43,914 nt of DNA, taken from Candidatus Staskawiczbacteria bacterium (GTDB lineage: Bacteria > Patescibacteriota > Minisyncoccia > Minisyncoccales > Staskawiczbacteraceae). The notes below the pieces were generated by a model. That model did not search any database. It was not told the origin of the DNA and saw only the letters and a program-made list of their open reading frames with translations. The DNA lies in assembly GCA_023245195.1 (NCBI GenBank), contig JAHFKU010000003.1, positions 1 to 43,914 of the forward strand, given 5' to 3'. The position numbers were made by a program, and so were the translations under genes. Shown in pieces: positions 1-7,045 of this stretch (its first letter is position 1; each line of letters begins with the position of its first letter).

Positions 1-698
1 GAAAGCAAATACAGCGCATTATCCCCGCCATCTAAGTGTTTGTGTAAAAAAACTAGCGCTTGTTTTTTGTTTTTTTCGGCTAAAGCATCTATGGTTTTAA
101 AAATATCACTTTGGATATTCGGCTTTACGAGCAGTTCAACATCGGCTTTTTGAATTACTCCTCCCTGTTTGAAATTTGCCAGCTTGTTAATTTCTCCTGA
201 AAGCTGCCATAAATTATTGCCAACATAATTTACCAATAAATCCAGCGCATCGTTGTTAATTCTTTGCTCGTTTTTTTCTCCGCCTTTAGTGGAAAATTCT
301 TTTTGCGCCCAGTTTTTTAAATTCTTGCTTTCCAAGGGCGCGAATTCCTGGCATTTGCAATCCTTAATGAGTGCTTTATATAATTTCAGGCGCTGATCGG
401 GCGCGTCTTCTTCATAGAGCACCACCACATCTTTTAATCCCTGCAATATTTTTAATTCTTCAAAAAAATCTTCTTGGAATTTTTTGTTTGAAAATACCTT
501 TTTTACAATGATTAATTTCGTTTCTGCAAACATTGAAGAAACTTTAATATGTTGATAAAAATCACTAAAATCTGCTTGACTTGCATCAACATACATCAAA
601 TTCAACCCGCTTTTGCGGAGCTCTTTATAATGCGCAACAATTTCATCTAGCTTCTGTTTTGACCGATATGAATCTTGTCCGTATAAAAATATAACCAT
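1..698 (-). CDS. holA: DNA polymerase III delta subunit, C-terminus cut by window edge
   Basis: Delta subunit of the clamp loader, which opens the beta clamp (DnaN, also in this window) and loads it on primed DNA. The start at 698 gives MVIFLYGQDSYRSKQKLDEI, the usual delta N-terminus (a short strand, then GxDxY/F and a helix). The frame stays open for about 232 codons to base 1, so roughly the last third lies outside the window. The middle has the acidic and basic helical pattern of the delta ATPase-like fold (VVVLYEEDAPDQRLKLYKAL). No Shine-Dalgarno site is visible, and a possible promoter ends close to the ATG. Identification rests on N-terminal similarity and is fairly secure. Confidence 0.85.
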   Translation of the reverse strand, partial: MVIFLYGQDSYRSKQKLDEIVAHYKELRKSGLNLMYVDASQADFSDFYQHIKVSSMFAETKLIIVKKVFSNKKFQEDFFEELKILQGLKDVVVLYEEDAPDQRLKLYKALIKDCKCQEFAPLESKNLKNWAQKEFSTKGGEKNEQRINNDALDLLVNYVGNNLWQLSGEINKLANFKQGGVIQKADVELLVKPNIQSDIFKTIDALAEKNKKQALVFLHKHLDGGDNALYLL

Positions 699-706
699 AC
701 GTTTAT

Positions 707-736
707 AATATAATTAATGCAACCACAAAAACTCAA
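707..736 (-). promoter_or_regulatory. possible sigma70-type promoter for holA
   Basis: On the minus strand, TTGAGT (736-731) is followed after 18 bases by TATATT (712-707). The predicted start would be within a few bases of the holA ATG at 698, giving an almost leaderless mRNA. The -35 touches the palindrome at 736-771, so a protein bound there could block it. Motif match only. Confidence 0.35.
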
Positions 737-771
737 TACCCTAAATTGTAAAGCTTTACAATTTAGGGTAT
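736..771. repeat. 36-bp perfect palindrome, 3' side of the Cas2-like gene
   Basis: Perfect palindrome with arm ATACCCTAAATTGTAAAG, centred between 753 and 754. It begins one base after the TGA stop of the Cas2-like gene and ends 38 bases before holA. The same sequence recurs at 1324-1367 on the other side of the gene. As RNA it would fold into an 18-bp hairpin; as DNA it is a large two-fold symmetric binding site. Confidence 0.95.
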
Positions 772-772
772 G

Positions 773-1303
773 TCATATTTCTTCTATTAAAAATACTTTT
801 ACAAATTTCTCTAGCGAGTAAAATTGGATTAATTTTTCTGTTTCCTCTGAAACATCATAAGGCGTTACCCAAATACTTTGTTGAAACATTTTATACTCAA
901 GACTATGCAAAATACTTCTTAGTAATTGTCGAGATTTTTTATATTTTTGAGGAATATCAAAAGTCAACATAATCCATTTTCCATCTTTTCGTTTTTTCTT
1001 TTCCCCTTTTGCAAAACTTGCCTTCAATGCCTTACCCAAACCATCTTTGGTCAAAACAATAGCTCTATTTCCCTTTAAATCTAAACTTCTTATAAGGCCT
1101 CTCTTTTTGAGAGAATATACTAATTTATTAAACTTTGCCTTATTTTTCTCGTCTTTGTATTTTTGAAAAATAGGATTTTTAGTTTGCCACAAAATTGCCC
1201 ACTTTGCAGCGCGGGGATTTAACATAAAAGCCGCAACATTTTCTGTTTCCATGAGAATACTATACATATCCCACAAGAATTCTTCGGTAACCCGTAATTT
1301 CAT
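773..1303 (-). CDS. Cas2-like / PaaX-type winged-helix protein, stand-alone
   Basis: A 176-aa protein in two parts. Residues about 1-95 look like a winged helix (FNKLVYSLKKRGLIRS then a basic wing and LTKDGLGKAL). Residues about 108-176 resemble Cas2: strand IMLTFDIP with the Asp, then KYKKSRQLLRSILHSLEYKMFQQSIWV, matching the Cas2 pattern FDI-R-R-LR-L-G-Q-S-V. The order wHTH then Cas2-like fold is that of PaaX-family repressors. There is no Cas1, effector or CRISPR array nearby, so a role in spacer acquisition is unlikely. Identical palindromes abut the gene on both sides, suggesting autoregulation or a self-contained mobile unit (inference). It sits between mutM and holA on the same strand. 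Family call fairly good; function unknown. Confidence 0.7.
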   Translation of the reverse strand: MKLRVTEEFLWDMYSILMETENVAAFMLNPRAAKWAILWQTKNPIFQKYKDEKNKAKFNKLVYSLKKRGLIRSLDLKGNRAIVLTKDGLGKALKASFAKGEKKKRKDGKWIMLTFDIPQKYKKSRQLLRSILHSLEYKMFQQSIWVTPYDVSEETEKLIQFYSLEKFVKVFLIEEI

Positions 1304-1323
1304 GATTACTTTTTCTTTAGTTT

Positions 1324-1367
1324 AATAATACCCTAAATTGTAAAGCTTTACAATTTAGGGTATTATT
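1324..1367. repeat. 44-bp perfect palindrome, 5' side of the Cas2-like gene
   Basis: Perfect palindrome with 22-base arms, centred between 1345 and 1346. The inner 36 bases equal the palindrome at 736-771, and four further symmetric bases extend each arm (AATAATACCC outermost). It ends 20 bases upstream of the Cas2-like start codon, where an operator would be expected, and lies 16 bases beyond the mutM stop. Confidence 0.95.
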
Positions 1368-1383
1368 TTCACGTGGTGGATTT

Positions 1384-2301
1384 TCATAACTTTTGACAAG
1401 TTGGACAAAAAAAGGCGCTTCGGGCGGTAATAACTTCCCGCACTATTTTTGATTTGCATCTTGTGCAAGGCTCGCCCTCTCTTTGATAAGCTTTTTTGTG
1501 GCCCTCAAAATTACCTTTTTTACCATCCACATCCCGATAATCAGAAAAACTGTCGCCCCCAAAATCAATTCCAGCCTTAAGTACTTTTTTTATCGCGCTA
1601 TATAATGCTTTTAGCTCTGCTCTGCTCAATTTCAAAACACTTTTTTTAGGGTGGATTTTCGCCCACCACAGCGCCTCGCTGGCATAAATATTGCCGATGC
1701 CGGCAATAACCTTTGGCTCCATAATAACCTGTTTTACCTTGCCTTTTTTATTCTTTAAAGCGGTTTGGAATTTTTCAAACGTAAAACTCTTTTCCAGGGG
1801 CTCCGGGCCCCAGCCCAAAAATTCTGGTGATACCAAAAATTCTTCTGTTTTCCATAATTCTACTTTGGCAAATTTACGAAGATCAGACAAGGCGATCATT
1901 TTTCCGTTATCTAAAAAAAAGATGATATGCAAATAGCCATTAATTTTCTCTTGCAACACACTGTCTTTAGCGGCCGTCCATGTTTCACGTTTCATGCTCC
2001 ATGTTCCATAAAGTAAGTGCCCCGTCATTTTCATGTGCACTAGCAAAGAATATCCACCTGATAAATCGAAAATGACATTTTTTGCGCGCCGCCAAACGTT
2101 AATAATTTTTCTGCCTTTTAATTCTTTTTTAAAAATTTCAAAATCGTGCGGCTTTTTTACCCGCCCCACCAGAGTCCCAGAAAAATCAGAGCGAAGGCGA
2201 ACCATTTTTTTCCAATCCGACCAAACATCAACAAAGGTCCTTTTAAGGACCTTTGTATTCAAACCATTTACGGTTGTTTGGACTTCTGGTAATTCTGGCA
2301 T
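1384..2301 (-). CDS. mutM: formamidopyrimidine-DNA glycosylase (Fpg/MutM)
   Basis: Bifunctional base-excision repair enzyme that removes 8-oxoguanine and related lesions and nicks the abasic site. The start MPELPEVQT supplies the catalytic Pro2 and Glu3 after Met removal. K74 in RRAKNVIF corresponds to the conserved lysine of this motif. GIGNIYASEALW (201-212) is the helix-two-turn-helix, and C279-x2-C282 with C299-x2-C302 form the C-terminal zinc finger carrying R294. At 305 aa it is longer than the usual 270 or so. Part of the excess, residues 98-108, is encoded by a repeat-like stretch (1978-2008). The upstream HAMP gene stops 6 bases before this start, so the two are probably cotranscribed. 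Confidence 0.95.
   Translation of the reverse strand: MPELPEVQTTVNGLNTKVLKRTFVDVWSDWKKMVRLRSDFSGTLVGRVKKPHDFEIFKKELKGRKIINVWRRAKNVIFDLSGGYSLLVHMKMTGHLLYGTWSMKRETWTAAKDSVLQEKINGYLHIIFFLDNGKMIALSDLRKFAKVELWKTEEFLVSPEFLGWGPEPLEKSFTFEKFQTALKNKKGKVKQVIMEPKVIAGIGNIYASEALWWAKIHPKKSVLKLSRAELKALYSAIKKVLKAGIDFGGDSFSDYRDVDGKKGNFEGHKKAYQREGEPCTRCKSKIVREVITARSAFFCPTCQKL
1978..2008. repeat. in-frame repeat-like tract inside mutM
   Basis: On the coding strand the tract contains the near-repeats ATGGAGCATG, AAACGTG and AAACATGG, and it encodes GTWSMKRETW, a segment that does not match the usual MutM sequence at this point. It resembles a short repeat inserted in frame. Support is weaker than for the inserts in tsaE and rsmA. 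Confidence 0.4.
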
Positions 2302-2307
2302 CTTGCT

Positions 2308-2916
2308 TTAAATAGCGCTATTTTCTTGCACCTCCAAATCCTCATCTTTATTTTTCTTAGCACCGGGGCGCTTATCTAATTTTTCTTTTAATTCCGCTAG
2401 CTCGCTTTTTAATGCCGCTGATTCTTCTTCTCGTGCTTTTAAATTTTCTTTTAATTTTTCCATATCTAAAACCATTTTTTGCATTTCCAGCGTCCTGTTT
2501 TGCACTTTTTGCTCAAGCGCGCCGATGGTTTCTCTTAATGAGCGCGTTTCGGCTTCAACCTTAATTCCCACCGATCTTTTGGTTTTTTCATTATTAAAAC
2601 TGCCTTCTTCAAGCTGGTCGGCTATCCGGTTAAACACATTGGCCAGTTGGCCCATTTCATCTTTGCTTTCCAAATAAAACCGGCTCTTTAAATCTCCTTT
2701 GCTTAGGCTGTCGGCTTTTTGCAACAATTTTCTTACCGGAGCAGTAAAATTCTGGCCGATGGCAAACCCAAACAAAAATACATAGGCAGTAAGAAGCAAA
2801 AACATAATATAAAAACTCGGGCTCAAATTGTCATAATTTAAGGCAATAAACGAAACGATAACAAAAAGCCCTGTAATAATAATCGGAAACGCTACTTTGC
2901 GAGAAAGTTTTGACAT
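2308..2916 (-). CDS. membrane protein with HAMP domain and long coiled coil
   Basis: A 202-aa protein. Two membrane helices lie at about residues 8-27 and 35-56, joined by a very short external loop. A HAMP domain follows (about 52-105: APVRKLLQKADSLSKGDLKSRF...DEMGQLANVFNRIADQL), then a heptad-rich coiled coil (about 115-182) and a charged tail. There is no kinase, methyl-accepting or cyclase output domain, so this is not a complete sensor. Such a protein may relay membrane signals to an unknown partner or act as a structural coiled coil. It lies 6 bases upstream of mutM. The HAMP assignment is good; the role is not known. Confidence 0.75.
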   Translation of the reverse strand: MSKLSRKVAFPIIITGLFVIVSFIALNYDNLSPSFYIMFLLLTAYVFLFGFAIGQNFTAPVRKLLQKADSLSKGDLKSRFYLESKDEMGQLANVFNRIADQLEEGSFNNEKTKRSVGIKVEAETRSLRETIGALEQKVQNRTLEMQKMVLDMEKLKENLKAREEESAALKSELAELKEKLDKRPGAKKNKDEDLEVQENSAI

Positions 2917-3011
2917 TGAAATTGAAAGCTATAAGGTCTGCCAGAACTGCCAATGCAAACGTTATAACCTGATAATATGTATCTAATACTATTTTAACTC
3001 AAATATTTTTT

Positions 3012-3905
3012 TTAATCAAAACCATCTGATAAGCCCTGCACCTTATCCATTATGGTATTAAAATTTAATTTTTCAAAAATAGCCGCCAGTTTTGCCTGGT
3101 CAAAATTTCCAAATTTACAGTCTTCTAAATTAAAATCAAGTTCCATATCTTGCACGGTTTTTACTAGCTCCAATGACAAAAAGGCTTTTTCTTTATTGGC
3201 CTTCAAGGCCTCTTTTATTTTCGGCTTCAAAATAGCGGTGTCGGTAGAAATTTCATCGTACAAATTTTTAATGCTGCCAAACCGCTGGATTAAATCGGCC
3301 GCCGTGGTTTTTCCAATTCCTGGCACCCCCGGCACATTATCTGAATTATCTCCCGTCAGCGCCTTAAAATCATTCATTTGTGTTGGTGTTACGCCAAAGC
3401 GCTCAATCACCCTGTCTTTGTCATATAAAATGGTTTCTTTAATGCTTTTGCCGGGCGTATAAACTGTAATATTTTCATCAACTAATTGCAGGTTATCTAA
3501 ATCTCCGCTGACAATAAACACTTTTGCATCGCCAGCATATTTTTTGGCGATCGTGGCAATCAAATCATCGGCTTCAAAGCCTTCTTTTTCAAATAAGGGA
3601 ATATTAAAAGCTCCGAGCACCTCTTTTAGTATAGGAAATTGGGAAATAATTCCATCGGGGGTTGGGGCCCGGCCAGCCTTATATTCATCAAATTTTTCGT
3701 GGCGGAAGGTTGGTTTTTTAGTATCAAAACAAGCCACCACATAATTAGCTTTTAAATCTTTTATGGCTTTAAAAAAAATCAGCAAAAATCCATATACGCC
3801 ATTGGTGAGCTGTCCCTTACTATTACTTAACGGAGGCAAAGCATGAAACGCCCGATATAATAGAGAAGAGGAATCAATAATAATTAACCGTTTTTCGTTT
3901 TCCAT
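3012..3905 (-). CDS. stand-alone 5'-3' exonuclease / flap nuclease (PolA N-terminal domain type)
   Basis: FEN-superfamily nuclease, equivalent to the N-terminal domain of DNA polymerase I, that would remove RNA primers and 5' flaps. Metal-binding motifs appear in order: IIDSSSLLYRAFHA (8-21), FDTKKPTFRHEKFDEYKAGR, EGFEADDLIA, IVSGDLDNLQLV, then the helix-3-turn-helix TGDNSDNVPGVPGIGKTTAADLI. The protein ends at 297 aa with a stop, with no 3'-5' exonuclease or polymerase domain after it. The tsaE gene lies 18 bases upstream in the same direction. Whether polymerase I exists elsewhere in the genome cannot be seen here. Confidence 0.9.
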   Translation of the reverse strand: MENEKRLIIIDSSSLLYRAFHALPPLSNSKGQLTNGVYGFLLIFFKAIKDLKANYVVACFDTKKPTFRHEKFDEYKAGRAPTPDGIISQFPILKEVLGAFNIPLFEKEGFEADDLIATIAKKYAGDAKVFIVSGDLDNLQLVDENITVYTPGKSIKETILYDKDRVIERFGVTPTQMNDFKALTGDNSDNVPGVPGIGKTTAADLIQRFGSIKNLYDEISTDTAILKPKIKEALKANKEKAFLSLELVKTVQDMELDFNLEDCKFGNFDQAKLAAIFEKLNFNTIMDKVQGLSDGFD

Positions 3906-3923
3906 GATTGAATTATATCATTT

Positions 3924-4436
3924 TTAGAAAAAAGACGCATCGATAGTGATTTCTCTTTTGACTTCTTGCAAATGATTAAATGTAATCGAGATTAGATTGC
4001 TTCGCTTCGCTCGCAATGACGTTACGATTTTTTCCGGCCATTCAATAGCTACAATATTTTCTGGATTTGAAATAATTTCATCAAAATGCAAAAATTCCAC
4101 GTCTTTTTCATTTTCCAATCGATACAGATCAAAGTGGTAAAAATACTGGTAGAACAAATTACCAACGTTCGTAATTTGTTCTACTTTTTTATTTTTGGGA
4201 ATTTGGAATTTCTTCATCACAATGAAGGTTGGACTGTTAACCACCTCCTTGATCCCCAAACCTTTTGCAAAACCTTGTAAAAAGGTAGTTTTGCCGGCCC
4301 CCAAATCTCCCCGCAATGCCAAAACGACTGCCGTTTTTTGCGGCTTTGCGGCCAAAATTTCGCGCGCGAAATTTTGGCCCACCATCTGCGTCTCTTCAAA
4401 ACTATTTGTGTGGATTACTTTCATTGACTTTTGCAT
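3924..4436 (-). CDS. tsaE: tRNA t6A biosynthesis ATPase TsaE, with two in-frame repeat insertions
   Basis: ATPase partner of TsaB and TsaD in making threonylcarbamoyl-adenosine at tRNA position 37. The P-loop GDLGAGKTT is at 43-51, then NSPTF (67-71), FYHFDLYRL (99-107) and AIEWPEKI (130-137). Two stretches have no counterpart in typical TsaE proteins. Residues 85-96 (VEQITNVGNLFY) are encoded exactly by the 36-base palindrome 4149-4184. Residues 139-148 (TSLRAKRSNL) are encoded by an AGATTGC/GCAATGACG repeat. Both lie in loops between conserved motifs, so the enzyme may still fold. MKVIHTN, four codons in, is an alternative start. Divergent from the DHH-like gene with only 25 bases between. 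Confidence 0.9.
   Translation of the reverse strand: MQKSMKVIHTNSFEETQMVGQNFAREILAAKPQKTAVVLALRGDLGAGKTTFLQGFAKGLGIKEVVNSPTFIVMKKFQIPKNKKVEQITNVGNLFYQYFYHFDLYRLENEKDVEFLHFDEIISNPENIVAIEWPEKIVTSLRAKRSNLISITFNHLQEVKREITIDASFF
3994..4021. repeat. AGATTGC...GCAATGACG repeat inside tsaE
   Basis: A 28-base copy (AGATTGC, core TTCGCTTCGCTC, GCAATGACG) read in frame as TSLRAKRSNL. Same family as copies at 16230, 17527, 17575, 17616, 27491, 32752 and 33091. Confidence 0.9.
4149..4184. repeat. 36-bp palindrome inside tsaE (one mismatched pair)
   Basis: Arms GTAGAACAAATTAC and GTAATTTGTTCTAC around CAACGTTC; the only break in symmetry is one C/C pair. It spans exactly 12 codons in frame (residues 85-96). 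Length and plan match the 34-44 bp palindromes at 736, 1324 and 17661. Confidence 0.9.
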
Positions 4437-4452
4437 TTAAATGAATTAGTTT
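4424..4452 (+). promoter_or_regulatory. likely promoter for the DHH-like/pilB operon
   Basis: TTGACT (4424-4429), 17-base spacer, TAGTTT (4447-4452), ten bases before the ATG at 4462. The -35 lies inside the first codons of the divergent tsaE, which fits the 25-base intergenic gap. The predicted transcript has almost no leader. Confidence 0.45.
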
Positions 4453-4461
4453 GAATTTACC

Positions 4462-5271
4462 ATGCAAGAAGAAATCAAAAAACTTATCAGTGAAGCCAAG
4501 AATATTTGTGTAATTCCGAGTCCATCAAATGAGCCAGAAAGCTTAACCGTTGCCTTGGCTCTTTTTTATATTCTAAAGGACGCGGGCAAGAATGTAAATC
4601 TCATTATGGATCACCTCCCAGAAACCTTGGCTTTTTTAACCCCATCGCTTGATTTTATCACCCAACCCAAAAATTTTGTTATTTCAATTCCTAAAAACAT
4701 AGCCGAAGTTTCCCAGGTCTACTACGAAAAAAATGAAGAGAATTTAAAAATACACCTAACTATTGAAAAGGGCGCCATCAAAAAAGACAATATTTCTTTT
4801 TATTTTTCTGATGCAAAACCGGATTTAACCATAACCCTGGGCATCATGGACTTTAAGAAAGAACTGGAAAATAAATTGGACTCTTTCGGATTTTTACTAG
4901 ATTCGCCCATTATAAATATTGATAACCATAGCGCCAACACCAGGTTTGGCAAAATAAACATCGTCGAAGAAGAAACATCGCTATCGGAAATACTGTTTGA
5001 AATTACCAGATCCCTTAGCCAACATCCTATATCCTCACCAGAGGTGGGTTCGCCTTTGGCGAAAAAACATAGCGCAACTTCTCTTTTAACCGGATTAACG
5101 TTGTATTATGACAACTTTCAGAGCCAAAAAACAACTCCGGAAGTATTTGAACTTTGCGCAATATTAATGAAAGAGGGAGCCAATCGGCAAGAAATACTAT
5201 CAAACATATATAAAACAGAAATCCTGGGTCCGGGCCTTAAAAAAAGCGAAGAGGTAATTATAACATCTTAA
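4462..5271 (+). CDS. DHH-family phosphoesterase-like protein, probably catalytically degenerate
   Basis: A 269-aa protein with the outline of an NrnA-type DHH phosphoesterase: VALALFYILKDAGKNVNLI near the N-terminus, a middle DLTITLGIMD strand, and IINIDNHSANTRFG where active enzymes have NIDHHxxNxxFG. The first His of the DHH motif is Asn, and the N-terminal HxxPDxDA metal motif is replaced by SPSNEPESL. Hydrolysis therefore seems unlikely; it may be a binding or scaffold protein. Residues about 196-204 (VGSPLAKKH) come from a small hairpin repeat (5049-5063), another probable in-frame insertion. It is 5 bases upstream of the pilus ATPase gene and surely cotranscribed. Confidence 0.65.
   Translation: MQEEIKKLISEAKNICVIPSPSNEPESLTVALALFYILKDAGKNVNLIMDHLPETLAFLTPSLDFITQPKNFVISIPKNIAEVSQVYYEKNEENLKIHLTIEKGAIKKDNISFYFSDAKPDLTITLGIMDFKKELENKLDSFGFLLDSPIINIDNHSANTRFGKINIVEEETSLSEILFEITRSLSQHPISSPEVGSPLAKKHSATSLLTGLTLYYDNFQSQKTTPEVFELCAILMKEGANRQEILSNIYKTEILGPGLKKSEEVIITS
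5049..5063. repeat. small hairpin repeat inside the DHH-like gene
   Basis: TTCGCCTTTGGCGAA forms a 6-bp stem with a 3-base loop, preceded by GTGGG. A similar motif, GGGTTCGCTTTCGCGAACCC, occurs at 31806-31825 between trbL and hepT. The in-frame peptide is VGSPLAKK. Confidence 0.45.
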
Positions 5272-5276
5272 GATAT

Positions 5277-6596
5277 ATGGAAAAATTATTAGGAGCCGTA
5301 GAAATTCCAAAAGACATTATCAAAAACATCAAAGATTCTGCCACTAATCTTTCTGATTTTGGCAAAAAAATTGATGAATACGCGAGCCAAAACACCACAA
5401 ATTTGTTGGATGTTGTTTTGTTTGGCGCCATCAACCTTGAATCTTCCGACATCCATATTGAACCCCAAAGCGACCACATAAAATTACGCATCAGAATTGA
5501 TGGTATTTTACATGATGTTATTTCTTTTCAGCAAGACATTTACCAGCATTTGTTATCTCGCTTAAAGTTGTTGTCAAAAATAAAATTAAATATTAACGAT
5601 AAGCCCCAAGATGGCCGGTTTACCATAACCATAGAAAAAGCGCCAATTGAGATAAGAACTTCCACTCTTCCAGCCGAATATGGAGAATCTATTGTAATGA
5701 GAATTTTAAATCCCAAAAATTTAATGCAACTGGAAACCCTGGGATTAAGAAAAGATATCCATGATATTTTTGAGCAAGAAATAAAAAGGCCCAATGGCAT
5801 GATTGTGGTCACCGGCCCCACTGGTTCTGGAAAAACCACCACCCTTTACGCTTTTTTAATGAAAGTCCAAAACCCGGAAATTAAAATTATCACCATTGAA
5901 GATCCGATTGAATACCACATCCAGGGAGTTTCACAAACTCAAGTAGCGCCCGAAAAAGGATACACCTTTTCCGAAGGCTTAAAATCGATTGTGCGCCAAG
6001 ATCCGGATATTATTTTAGTCGGAGAAATCCGAGATTCTCAAACCGCCAAAATCGCCCTACAAGCATCGTTGACGGGACATTTGGTATTTTCTACCTTGCA
6101 CACTAATGATGCTGCCGGCACCATTCCAAGATTGGTTGATTTGGGAGCCAGCGAATCATCAATAGCTTCGGCCATTAAAATGATCGTCAGCGAACGGTTA
6201 ATCAGGAAAGTCTGCAAAAAGTGCGCGGTTGCCAAAAAGCCCAGCGCAGAAGATTTAGCAGAAATAAAAAAGGGCTTGCACCATATTCCAAAAACCCTAA
6301 CTAAAAACATTGGCTTGGCGGAAGATTTGGATAATATCAAAACGATGCAGATTTCAAAAAAAGGGTGCGTGGCCTGCAATTTTATTGGATACAAAGGCAG
6401 AAAGGGCATTTTTGAAGTATTTTTAATTGATGACCAAATGGAAAAGTTTATTTTAACCAACCCACCTGTTTCTTCTATTAAAGAATTATTGGTAAAAAAC
6501 GGGATGATAACCATTTATCAATCAGGATTAATTGAAGTGGTGCTGGGGGAAACGACGCTCGAGGAAGTGAAGAAAGTGGTGGGAGAAGAGGAGTAG
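5277..6596 (+). CDS. pilB: type IV pilus assembly / type II secretion ATPase (PilB/GspE family)
   Basis: Hexameric cytoplasmic ATPase that powers pilin polymerisation. Walker A GPTGSGKTT is at 180-188, Asp box IITIEDPIEY 204-213, Walker B DPDIILVGEIRD 242-253, His box GHLVFSTLHTNDA 267-279. A CxxC (KVCKKC) and a second CxxC (KKGCVACNF) form the tetra-cysteine zinc site of PilB/GspE. At 439 aa it lacks the N-terminal N1E region of longer homologues and starts at the N2 domain (DIHIEPQSDHIKLRIRIDG). No pilin, PilC or prepilin peptidase is in the window, so it may serve pili encoded elsewhere. The stop is followed by a non-coding structured region. Confidence 0.93.
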   Translation: MEKLLGAVEIPKDIIKNIKDSATNLSDFGKKIDEYASQNTTNLLDVVLFGAINLESSDIHIEPQSDHIKLRIRIDGILHDVISFQQDIYQHLLSRLKLLSKIKLNINDKPQDGRFTITIEKAPIEIRTSTLPAEYGESIVMRILNPKNLMQLETLGLRKDIHDIFEQEIKRPNGMIVVTGPTGSGKTTTLYAFLMKVQNPEIKIITIEDPIEYHIQGVSQTQVAPEKGYTFSEGLKSIVRQDPDIILVGEIRDSQTAKIALQASLTGHLVFSTLHTNDAAGTIPRLVDLGASESSIASAIKMIVSERLIRKVCKKCAVAKKPSAEDLAEIKKGLHHIPKTLTKNIGLAEDLDNIKTMQISKKGCVACNFIGYKGRKGIFEVFLIDDQMEKFILTNPPVSSIKELLVKNGMITIYQSGLIEVVLGETTLEEVKKVVGEEE

Positions 6597-7045
6597 GGGC
6601 GCTAGTACACATATTTTAAAGTACCGGGCGTGTCGCTTCGCTCCTTCAAAACCCTCGGTTTTGAATAATTTTCTACACGGGGAAATACCCAATTTCCCCG
6701 ACCCCCTTTGTGCGGCCTACACTCTCGGCAAAAAAGTCGTCTTCGGGGCGACACCAATCTTTTTTGCCTCCGAGAGTTACTTTTCATATCGGCGGCTCGC
6801 TTAAGTAGCTTAAACAACTAAAAACAGCTCTGGAGTTGGAGGCGCATTGTATCTGGGATACAAGTAAAAGCGTGTTTAGGGAATAGTTGAGCCGGAGCAA
6901 AACTATCCAATCTAAAACATGCCCATATAAACCTCCAACTCCAGAGCTGTTTTTGTCTCTGTAAGTTTTCTGTAATTATAGTACGATAAAGATACAAAAA
7001 TGGGTGTTTCACCCAATGTCGTAATCATAGCATAAATATAAATCC
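6597..7045. other. 449-bp non-coding region with several strong hairpins
   Basis: No convincing gene. In order it holds: a CAAAACCCTCGGTTTTG hairpin (about 6647-6663); a 9-bp hairpin CGGGGAAAT/ATTTCCCCG (6678-6700); a 57-nt imperfect hairpin (6721-6777) with ACTCTCGG/CCGAGAGT ends, AAAAAAG/CTTTTTT and an apical CTTCGG, the UUCG tetraloop motif on the plus strand; and a 135-bp element closed by a perfect 23-bp stem (6820-6954). The first hairpin may help terminate pilB transcription. The last 90 bases before ruvB are AT-rich. Confidence 0.6.
6820..6954. ncRNA. 135-nt structured element with perfect 23-bp closing stem
   Basis: The first 23 bases (starting AAAAACAGCTCTGGAGTT) are the exact reverse complement of the last 23. 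Inside, TTGTATC/GATACAA forms one side hairpin, GCGTGTTTAG pairs with CTAAAACATGC including one G-T pair, and GGAATAGTT/AACTATCC forms the inner stem, so a branched fold is predicted. The right arm ends in TTTTT, as in a terminator, on both strands. I do not recognise it as tmRNA, SRP, 6S or RNase P RNA. It may be an RNA gene or a mobile palindromic element. Confidence 0.4.

Noticed and set aside
736-1367. CRISPR-Cas remnant (Cas2-like gene with repeats)
   Set aside because: There are only two palindrome copies, about 590 bp apart with a gene between them, and no spacers, Cas1 or effector. The protein also has a PaaX-like DNA-binding half.
6820-6954. tmRNA, SRP RNA or 6S RNA
   Set aside because: It lacks a tRNA-like end with T-loop, the SRP apical motif and the 6S central bubble; the perfect closing stem is too regular.
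6602-7012. two minus-strand frames of 71 and 64 aa
   Set aside because: They run through hairpins and a perfect 23-bp inverted repeat, with no family resemblance; the region is better read as non-coding.
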